From Dipteris shenzhenensis (Eukaryota; Polypodiophyta; Polypodiopsida; Gleicheniales), in the NCBI GenBank assembly GCA_047967505.1, contig CM106541.1: a stretch of 64,000 bases of DNA, one strand, 5' to 3'. Numbering within the stretch: the first letter of the stretch is position 1; every line of letters begins with the position of its first letter. The notes beneath the pieces were generated by a model that saw only the letters and a program-made list of their open reading frames with translations, was not told the DNA's origin and searched no databases. Positions 1-9,762 of this stretch are shown in pieces. The translations under genes were made by a program, and so were the position numbers.

Positions 1-1350
1 TGGCCTTGCAAAGTGAAGATTCCTTATGTACCACACAAAACACACAAGGTACCACTTAACTTATATACTACCAAGTCTCCTTAATAATCCAAAATCCTAT
101 CCAAGGTCCACATCCTCCAATCATCCTAATGTACAAATCCCAATAGAAACCAAGGCTAAATCAAGTGGAATTTCAAGATCCTTCATAAACTTAGTCCTTC
201 TCATTGCGAGGCGAATTATTTGTCTCACACTCAAGACAAAATAGGGAGAAAAGATCCAAAGAGGAGATGGACGATGAGCTATTCAATCTAGACTTATGCA
301 CTATGTTGATGTATAAAGATAAGCACAAAGGGATCTTGTAGTACATCTCCATAGACACATTCCCTAAAGGAGACTAAAGTAAAAGGATTGTACTCAAATC
401 TTGAGATATACATTGATCATAGGACATCTCTATAGAAAAGGTAGGGATATTCTATGAAAGATGTGTCTTTCCTCATGAGACAACAATAGTAATGAAAAAG
501 CATTGCAAGGAGTGGCAGAAGGTCATTTCTCTATTGATATCACAATAAATATAATAATGAATGCTAGGTTGTGGTGAAGCACAATGTGTGTATATTTAAC
601 AAGGCACTATAAGAGGTGTGACATATGCCAATGAGTGGGCAGTCTAAAGTTTTAATAAAGTCACAGACCAGATAGAGGGGTTTATGGTCTGACAATATAG
701 GGAAGGAGAAGATCAGAGAAGATGTCCTGCTGCTTCTACTTAAAAGACCTTGGGAGAGGTAAGCTCTATCTAGACTTTCCTCTCCTCTTTTGTCTCCAAG
801 GCTACATGTTAGACCAAGTGAAATTACAAGGTACACTAGAGTCAACTAAATGAAGGGTATCATTGAGGTGTTTCCTAGGCCTATAGTTTAGTACCTATGA
901 TCACAATCGCCTTTACCTTGCCATCTATCCTTTTTACTCACTATCATGCTAAGATACCCATGAATAAAGCCATCTCCATTTAACACTATCAAGGCATCCT
1001 AGGTGTTTGTCTTACATTGCAAAGCACAAACTAAGGCAATAGTGAAATGAACCTCTTTCATTAAACATTGCAAGCTATCCACCTTTGTTCCCCATCTATC
1101 GAATCCTTGAGCATACCCTCCTTGAAATGTGAGAGTACACCTATGGAAGGACCCCCTCTCCCTCGTCATGTTTAGTGTAATACCATGCTATACTTTTATC
1201 TATCGACTTCAATCCAGCTTCTAAAGTCTATTTTGTGACCTTGACTTCTTTGATTGCTAGAAAGGTTGGTGATAGAGAGTTAGTTCGCATTCAGCTACAT
1301 AGAAAACCCCCTAGATGGATGCACATTAAGTGTGAGAAAATAGAGTGGCT
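1..1350 (-). mobile_element. LINE (non-LTR) relic, endonuclease part of ORF2
   Basis: Reading the minus strand from about 1,350 downward gives broken pieces of an apurinic-type endonuclease as carried by plant LINE ORF2 proteins. The pieces are an N-terminal strand (LTLNVHPSRG, about 1,340), then YTKHDEGEG and GVLSHFKEGMLKDSIDGEQR (about 1,180-1,080), and near 845-620 a C-terminal block with LDRAYLSQGLL and the catalytic-type SDHKPLYL. Several frameshifts and stops separate them. The middle block matches the endonuclease of the LINE at 26.5-28.2 kb (GVLSHFRKG), so both probably belong to one family. The element runs off the left window edge. Below about 550 I see only unassignable degenerate sequence, possibly the linker before the RT. 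No function is expected. Confidence 0.6.
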
Positions 1351-1641
1351 TTGTAACCATTCTATTGACCCTTTTTAGCCCTGGGTTTTTGGCTTCTAAC
1401 TTGAGAGGTTGTCTCTTTTGCCTGTGAAAGGCTCAATAATCAAACTCCAGAAAGCCAAGTAAGCCATTGCTTAAAAATCTTGATTGGTTCTTAATGGCAT
1501 CAGTCCCATTGGATCTATCAGTTTCTCACTCATACACCACCTCAACACCTTTGGCAATGGGAAATATCAATAACTGACACTCTTGCATCTAGTGGAGAGA
1601 AGAGGGAATCAGTAAAGGTTACACGCACTCATGCATATAAT

Positions 1642-2070
1642 TTGAATTGGGCATTCTCAATGGTGTGTAGCTACGATCCTTTTCTTCATGATACATGCCC
1701 TTTAGTATCAAATGCTAATGATTGGTTTTTTGATAGTGGTGCTAGCAAGCACATTACTTCCAATCATAGTATGTTTATCTCTCTTGAGAATGCATCTCAT
1801 GGGGATACTGCCACATTTGCAAACAACTCCTCATATCTAGTGAAAGGTGTTGAAAAAGTGTTGCTTACCACCACCACAACAAATGGTGGGACAATTACAC
1901 TCTCTAATGTTTTATGGGTACCTAGAATTGAAAAGAACCTACTATTAGTTTTGGCCATTGCTAGGCTTGGTTGTGTCATTATGTTTGTTGATGACAGATG
2001 CTTGGTTCATGACATTTTCAATCGAACACCATTATCACTTAAGTTACAGTATGCCATAACCTATACATGA
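1642..2070 (+). pseudogene. copia protease / pre-integrase fragment
   Basis: This is the longest open stretch (142 codons) of the copia relic. After a short gag-like tail it contains WFFDSGASKHIT, the aspartic protease active-site motif (D-S-G-A) of Ty1/copia polyproteins. It then has the usual LSNVLWVPRIEKNLL segment that precedes the GAG-pre-integrase domain. The frame ends in a stop inside the pre-integrase region, and the remaining pol continues in other frames. The ATG at its start is not a native initiation site, because copia protease is normally made as part of a Gag-Pol polyprotein. Confidence 0.7.
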
Positions 2071-4484
2071 TGAATCAGTATGAGAGAGTTGCACATGATG
2101 CTTTCTCAGTGATTACTACTTCAGAGATGGTGGATGCAAATATTTTGCATTCCTAATTTGGCCATCTAAATTATCATAGCTTGTTGCTTTTCAAAGGCAT
2201 GATATGGTGTCTGAGGTGCTACAAATACATGCTCTTGCCCATCATGTTTGCGAGGAGGATTGTACCTAGGGAAAATGCATTGGGTATCATTCCCAAAAGA
2301 TCGACCAACTGGAGCTATTAGAAAATTATAGCTCATTCATAGTGATCTATGTGGTCCCATGAGGATAGATGTGCATGGGTATATCTAATGAAAGAAAAAT
2401 CTGAGGTATTTGTGCCCTTTTGACATTTTATCTTTAATTATGATTAAAAATATATTAGGCTTTAAGATTGGTACTCTCCCTATAGATCAGAAGGGAGAGT
2501 CTATGTCAAAGGGTTCTCATGCTTATTTGGTAGATACAGACATTATTCATTAGTGGATTGTGCCATACACACCTTAACAGAACACTATGACTGAGAGAAA
2601 AATCGATCTCTCATGCAAATGGCAAGATGCATGTTGAAGAGTTAAAGTTTTCCCATTAGGTCTTGGTTGGAGGTTGTCATGTGTGCAACATATGTGCTGA
2701 ATTAATGCCCCACAAAAGCATTATAAATAGTAACTCTATTAGAAGCTTGGTATGGAAAATGCCTTCAATCTCACACTTTTGAGTGTTTGGATACTTGGCA
2801 TATACATTAGTGCTAGATCAATAGAGAACCAAGCTTGATGACAAATCTATTAAATTCATTTTTGCACATTAAAGCTTCAAAAGAAAAGGGTACAAACTCT
2901 ACCATCTGGTTAGGAGGTGGAGTAGAGATGTGTTTCTGGAAAAATAAGCTCATATCATTTGTTGCCATACACAAAACAACATGAAATCTATCCACAAGCC
3001 CTATACAATATGATTTAGTCAATTGTATAGCTTTCAAATCCACATCAAGGTGTTGAAATGCTGCCCATAGCAATGGGACTAGCCTATTTTAGCAAGAAAC
3101 CAGCCTGTTAATATGCCCATAGATGAGGCAATTGTGGATGATGCAATGAATGAGGAAATGCAAGCAATTTAAGCATACAAATGGATTCCCAAATGGTTGT
3201 TGGATACAATACGTGGCATTGGATGGCTAATTCATTACCTTACAGGACATGCTCAACATCTCATCATGCATCTGGATTACTAAATCATTATGAAATTTGT
3301 GAGCACGTGTAGTGAAAAGGAGGATGGCTTCCATGCAAAGTGAATATGATTCCATCATGCATAACGATACATGGTATCTACCTCATGGGAAGAAGGCAAT
3401 TGGCACTAAACAGTTTTACAAGCTCAAATGGGAAGAGATGGCACTATGGACCGCCTTAAGGCAAGGCTTTTTGCAAAGGATTATGTGCAATAAAAGAGTA
3501 TGGGCTTCAAGGACACCTTTACTTCCACTTTGAGGATGACTACTATTAGATGCATAATTGTTATGGCATCTCATCATGGTTGGAATATAGATCAATTGGA
3601 CATAATAAATGCTTCTTTGCATGGATATTTTCATGAGGAGGTATATGTATCTCAACCTCATGGTCTTGTATAAAAGGTGTAGGAACATAAATTGTGTCAG
3701 CTAAAGAAAGCTCTCTATGTAGTAAAGCATGGTACAAGAACAACATACATAGATATTTAATTCCACATGGCTTCTATAATAGTCCAATTAAGAGTCCTCT
3801 CTATGTCAAAACAATAAGAGTAGAATTTTCGATCATCGTGTTTGATGTCAATGATATGCTATCGATAGAACCTCATGAGTAGAACATTATAGCATTTAAG
3901 GCTGAAATTCAATTACATGACTCATTTGAGGTCAGTGATCTGGGACCATTGCATTTCATTTGGGGAATACAATTTTCACAGTGAGAAAATGGTATCCCCA
4001 TGATGTAGACAATGTATATATAGAAGCTACTCCAAAGGTTTCTTTTTTAGGGCTACAAGCCAGGTGACATACCTATGGACATAGGTATGAGGCTTAGTCT
4101 TCAGAACTCGAGATACCCATTTGATCAAACTTTATACCAATAGGCTATGGGTTCTTTGATCTATTTATGCAACACAAGGCCATGCATACAGTATGGGTGT
4201 CAGTTTATCGTAGCCAAGGTAGTAAGCATTGGTAGGCAATGAAGTGGATATTTTGCTATTTGCAAGGTACTCAACACCTTGGATTGTTCTACCCTAGGGG
4301 GGGTAGTCCGTAGCTGCATGCTTTTTGTGACTTAGATTTGGCTAGCTACTTTGACACATGAGTGTCACACTATTAGTTTTTCCTTCTTCTTGGGTAGTTC
4401 ATGCATTTCATGGTTGAGCAGGACAAAACTTTTAGTAGCCACTTCTAGTTGTGAATCTAACTCTAAGGAAACATTCAAAACTAC

Positions 4485-5135
4485 AATTGAGTGTGTATGG
4501 CCTAGACGATTATATTCTTATTTGCTTATGGGACACTTGTCACTACCTCTATCTTCATTGACAATTAGCTGTCCGCTAATTCAAAAACTGAGTATAGAGC
4601 AAAATTCACAACTACAGTTGAGTGTTTATTGCATAGACAATTATATGTTGATTTGGTTATGGGACCATCATCACTACCTCTATCTTCACTAACAATTATA
4701 ATGCTTTGGTAGTTGCAAAGGATCCTATCTTCCATGCTTACATAAATAGCATTGAGGTACACTATCATTATGTAAACCTTCAAGGAGCAATTGTCTTCAC
4801 TAAAAATCATTATTTTCATTGCTTTGGTTATGGGATAGTCACCATTACCTCTATCTTCACTAATAACTAGAATGCTTTGGCAATTGCAAAGATCCTTCCT
4901 TCCATTCTTGCACAAAGCACATTGAAACACACTATCATTATATCAAGGAATGATTGTCTTCACTAATAGTCATTTTATCAAGGAGAGATTGTCTTCATTG
5001 ACAGTCATTATGTCAGGGAGAGATTATCATTATTGTCACCAGCAATTAGAATGCTTTGGAAGTTGCAAAGGATATTGTCTTCCATGCTTGCACAAAGCAC
5101 ATTGAGGTACATTATGTCAAGAAGAGATTGCTTGC
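4485..5135 (+). repeat. Tandemly multiplied copia RNase H segment
   Basis: A segment of about 170-180 bp from the end of the copia RNase H domain occurs three times in direct orientation. The copies start near 4,700, 4,870 and 5,048, each beginning AATGCTTTGG followed by a TTGCAAAG block and a TTCCAT..TTGCACAAA-type block. An upstream sub-unit carrying ACCTCTATCTTCA is also repeated (about 4,545, 4,675 and 4,848). The first and third copies still translate to the conserved AKDPIFHA / AKDIVFHA..KHIEVHY motif, while the middle copy is frameshifted. A single RNase H has this motif once, so the copies arose by local tandem duplication. Confidence 0.7.
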
Positions 5136-5904
5136 AGGAGTGATCAACATGATCTTTGTGCCTACACATCATAATGTGGTAGATATATTCATAAAGGCTT
5201 TGCCTCACAAAAAGTAAGATTTTGCAAGCTTTCGAGCTTGCTTCCATTTCATGATTGATGTCACATTCAACTCCAGGGGGTTTGTAAGCACATGTTTTAG
5301 AAGTGCCAAGTGGTCTAGTAAGACTCAAACAGGGACACTTTTTACTCCATCTAGTGGAGGTTTTTTCCCTTTATTAGTTCATGTGACCATGGGGCTGCTA
5401 AGCGGTTTATCCTTATGTGTACATGTAAAATGATTGCTAGCCTCACACATTGTCTCAATCCATTTTTTGTACTTTCCAAGCTTCCTTTCTCCCTTGCTTT
5501 GCTCTACACCAACAAAGCATATGAATCATAAACATGTAGAAACCAGATTGCTTGACTAATTTGGCAACAAATCACCAAGTCCCAAAACCATGTATAATGA
5601 TAGTGAAAAAAAATTTGACATAGGGAACACACTCTGTCTATTCCCAAGTCCATAGCAAATAAAAGAAGATGGAACCGATGGATGTAGGGGTATTGTAGGG
5701 GGTGGTAAAAAAGCCTATTCTTGCATCAAAAAGTGATTGGAAAATAGGTGTCTATTAGAAATGCCTCCATAAAAAATGGTTGGTTTAATAGATGGTGACA
5801 TATGTTCATCATTTGCATGGTCTTCTAGGAGGTTCCCATGCTATGCAACTCTTTGATCTATGCAATCTTGCCTCAAGAATGAGTTGATGTTCAACAAAGT
5901 CCTC

Positions 5905-6062
5905 AACTATGTTTAGAGAGATATCACATTATTGTGGGCATTATCTATATGGCAATTTGCAAGCACTAGATCTCCTATAAATGAGTTGCAACTATGTATA
6001 GAGAGCTATCACCATGTTGTGGGTATTCTCATCTACATTGTGCTTTGCAAGAACTAAATCTA
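5905..6062. repeat. Imperfect tandem duplication, about 76-bp unit
   Basis: Two direct copies, at about 5,908-5,972 and 5,988-6,062, share AACTATGTxTAGAGAG, TATCAC, TTGTGGG and TTTGCAAG-ACTA blocks in the same order with scattered substitutions. No coding frame spans them. Confidence 0.6.
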
Positions 6063-7599
6063 AATTTTCGTCTTGAAACTTCTCTACTTGGTCCTCTCCT
6101 ATGCTCCCTAATTTGTATTGAATATCATCCCTTGTGTGACAGAGACATTAGTTTGAGGCTTCCATCATTTTTCCCAATCTAAAGAAAAGCCAACCTAAAC
6201 TTTCTTCACAAAGTATAGTGGCACATATCTATGCTGATGCTTCTTGCCATGTATTGAAGTATATAGTGTGTGCTCTAGGACAAAACTTGAGGTGCCAATA
6301 GTTTGTGATCTTCCATTTTCCATGTGATTCAATTGGCTAGGTGGCCCTCTATTGCTTGAATCCATGCTCCCCCACAATGTATGAGCCTACTTCTAGTAGC
6401 ATCCTTGCTTACTCTAGAGCCTTGGTCCTCAAATGTTGCAACCTATCATTTCTATTATTGTGACCTCCATCACTATCTCATATTGTTTATTTTCTCTAGC
6501 AATTTCTCTTAAAGCAAGCTTGCATGGAGAATTTGTTAACATAGCACCAAAATTGTGCTTAGAGCCAACCAAAATTTAACTTGATGTCACCTCATAGAAA
6601 TTTATGCATGCAGTGTTTTGCTTATGGCACACGCCAAGATCCACATATTAATGCAACTTTATAAAGGCCTATTGACTGGAGAGCCTCCTTGATGCTCAAC
6701 TATCATAACCTATGTGGATATGCATTTATTAAATAAGCTACCTCTAGCACACAATGATACATACACATGATTTTATGCATACATGACATATAAAACATGC
6801 ATGAATTTATAAAATAATTTTACGTAAAAAATGCAAAAGTGCATGCATGAGGTGGACATGTCTTAAACAATGTAAAAGTGAACCCATGTAGCATTTCATA
6901 GTACTCATTTTATATGTGCTAGAGACATGTACACATTAAAAAAGGCAAAAAAACTCCCTTCAAGAGATTCTAAGCATTTGCACCTAAGAAATAGTCCCAT
7001 CTAGCCCTTGCCTTGTGGGCATAGGAACTAGTAACGACTCCCTAGGACAAGGCCATGTGTGGGCTTGGATTAGAGAAGAATATACCTCTGAAATCCAAAG
7101 TAGGAAAAAATAACCAATGGGGTCCTTATATAAATGTGTCGCCCAATAGTAGTACTAGTACCATCAATACTATGTTTATTACTTCCTATAATATTTATCA
7201 CAATAACACTACAATTTTCAGAGTGGTAACAAGAACAATATGGAATGTGTTATTTTTTTTCCCAATCTATCACCATTATTTTCAATTTTATTAGTAGTAA
7301 TAAGATGTTTAAAGCCATTTTTTACTATGTTACTAGCTTACAAAAATAAGTCAAGTAAAAAATGCATATAATTACATGAATATGAAATTCTTGATGCTAA
7401 CCATGTCTTCTTTGATCTTATTCCTTCTCATGTCAATCATTTACATCACCCGGCACATTGTCCGCATTGTCTACCTACTTCACCTTCTGAGAAAAAACTC
7501 TCATCTCAAAAAAGCCAATTACTCAACCAAAATTGATTATACCTATAGAACATGCATCATACGCAATGGACTCAAGAATTATGTTAGTTGGATGAAGAT

Positions 7600-8010
7600 C
7601 AATATGCATCACAATGATCCAATGATCCAATGATCTAATGGTCAATATGCATCACAATGATCCAATGCATGCAAGCTTTCACTAGAGTAGATCTTGGTGT
7701 ATTCTCTCAACCATGTCTCTACGGAAAGATTCCTTGCTTTTATTAAAACATGCTAAACCGTATGCATCGAGTTTCCATGACATTTCTTTCCCAAAAATGC
7801 CTCATAATACTACTTGTGCCCCGCTTTGCTCAACAACAAGTGATGCACGTGCTTCTAGAGTTCCACCATTGAAAAAAGGTGTGATTAACGATGGTAGTCC
7901 TTCACTTATGACATCAAGGACTTGGACAAGCATGTTGTATGTATAGGTGTCTTTTCATCAAGATGTCTTTCTTGTTCTTGCAATCTTTTCATCAAGATGT
8001 CTTTCTTGGA
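7600..8010. repeat. Two small direct duplications
   Basis: CAATATGCATCACAATGATC occurs twice (about 7,599 and 7,642), separated by iterated GATCCAAT / GATCTAAT. Further on, TCTTTTCATCAAGATGTCTT occurs twice (about 7,951 and 7,985, period about 34 bp). Both look like slippage products in non-coding DNA. Confidence 0.65.
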
Positions 8011-9469
8011 TTTTATAGTTTGTGCTCTCCCCTCTCCATATTACATGGCATGTTGAAGCAAGACCAAGGATACCTACCTTGTACACCTTTCCAAAGGCCC
8101 ATCTACCAGTACAATCTTCAACTTCCATGCCTTCATCCTTGAGATACACATCCACATGGAGCTTGAACTAATGGCTCATGCCTCTTTCTCATGGCTATGG
8201 ATTCAACTCTCACACTTCCAAACATATCTATGCCAACTAACCAATCTTGCCTACAAAATCGGCGAAGTGGATAGTGAATGCATCTTTCGACTTGGCATAT
8301 GCTAACTCGGATTATCTCACCAAAGCATGATTTTATATATCCATCCTTTGGCCTTAGCTCCACAATTGACCCTATCTCTAAGGTTAGTGTTGGCCTCCTA
8401 TCCCAATCCTTTAGATGCAATCTTTGAATTTCTCGCTCCCTAAGTCAAGAGGTGTTCATAGTTCTCTCTTTCATCTAATTCATCTTAGCTTCTATCATCT
8501 ACAAATCTAAATAAGAATCTCATAGTGCACCTTCCTTCTCACAAGCCTTCCCTTTGCTTTACTAAACTCTTATTATCTTGGGGCATCCATGATTGCAGAG
8601 TTGTTGAAGACGAGGGTAATTTTTCTTGATGTATCTATCATATAGCCAATAATCATAATTTGTGTTGGGGTAAGGTGGACCACAATTGAGTCGCAAGTAT
8701 CTAAGAGAGGAAGATGGTGAGAGATGAATGTTGATTGTGCTTGTGGAAGTGGTCCATTGCTCCAATATCTTGCATTTGGGGTAAGGGTTACCACAACTAG
8801 AGCCAATAAATGTGATTGTGAACATGGAGTGATGGGTGAGGTTGCTAGGACTTTTCTTGCTTAAAAAGCTAGATTGATTTCTTTTGTTTGGTTTGATGAT
8901 GCAATGGTCTAAATTTTACATGTCATACAATAGTGGCCACCTAGATATAAATCCCGAAGCCCCAAAACCACATATATTCACATGCCATAGAGTAATGGAC
9001 ATTTGGATACTAATACCAAACGCCCAAAACCATATGCAACTTGTTAGCATCCTCAGGGAGGAGGAGTAATGGTGTGGTGACTACCAATGGCATTAATAAG
9101 ACTATTACTTGCAATTATCAACATTTTACTAGTGATAATTGACCAATTATCGATGGTAGTGCCACAAGTATCGACAATAGTAAGACCATTACCTGAATTC
9201 TAAATGACGCGGGGGGATTTATACAACTTACTCTTTTATTTCACTAGGTGTGTAGAAGAGAAGTTTACTCTGACCTTTCTTGAACTTTCAATTGAGTAAG
9301 AAAACATGATTCGCCATGATTTAGGGATGTAAGTTAAAAGGATAAACATAAAGTTCTAGTAGCTGAAAAATCAGATTTACATTTTGATTTTGTAGCATTA
9401 AATTAGAAATTGGATCAAAAAAACATTTGAACAAAATGTTATGAATGCCAAACACGTCGACTTTCTTCT

Positions 9470-9762
9470 AGATAGCATGTTTATAATTAAAGGGATACAT
9501 CGTTAAAGAATTGGTATTCGTATGGGCAGGTACCCTAGTTGATCCATTTGTCATGGATCTAGCAATTAAAGATTTTGAGTGCAAAGATACAAGTTCATTG
9601 TTGGATATGAAATTTTTCGTAACTTCTGTAAAAATTGAATGCTTTGCTGTGTTTTCAGAAGTGAAGTCCCCTGTCTGCATACAATCAACCACCGTTTCCT
9701 GGCTTGGACCACATTTTGATCTTCTCTCAGGCCACATCTTTATATTCTTACCCATCTTTCCT
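9470..9762 (-). other. PPR 3' flank with possible decayed E+ remnant
   Basis: Directly after the PPR stop the minus strand still reads like a worn continuation of the E/E+ region. In the PPR frame there is KPGN followed by a stop and LYADRGLHF, comparable in spacing to the family's KxPGxSWIEV..xVH. Stops interrupt it. A separate overlapping frame (9,468-9,821, 117 codons) stays open but has no recognisable motif. The similarity is weak. Confidence 0.35.

Larger units (their letters stand above)
1640..5330 (+). mobile_element. Degenerate Ty1/copia retrotransposon
   Basis: A plus-strand copia pol can be followed in normal order through many stops and frameshifts. It has protease (DSGAS, about 1,734), the integrase entry HSDLCGPM (2,335-2,362), an integrase C-terminal stretch resembling FGYLAY (about 2,780), and RT from 3,312 (SEYDSIMHNDTW, GKKAIGTK, then LDIINASLHGYFHEEVYVSQP near 3,597-3,660). 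RNase H and the tail follow (FHACTKHIEVHYVKK and VPTHHNVVDIFIKALP, 5,080-5,215). No LTR pair was recognised: the 5' gag and both ends are lost or too decayed. The element is dead and old. Confidence 0.75.
5434..9470. other. Gene-poor interval, no gene recognised
   Basis: No reading frame here resembles a known family, and all frames are short. I see AT-rich, low-complexity sequence with small local duplications (listed separately at 5,905-6,062 and 7,600-8,010). The minus-strand frames at 7,958-8,155 and 8,133-8,420 overlap, differ in frame and gave no recognisable motif. The minus frame at 8,562-8,825 shows two loosely similar CGxPYPx blocks only. The interval is probably decayed repeat DNA, and part of it is the 3' flank of the PPR gene. 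Confidence 0.5.

Noticed and set aside
7958-8420. Minus-strand two-frame ORF pair as a small gene
   Set aside because: No motif recognised, frames overlap without a plausible intron, and a local direct repeat lies inside.
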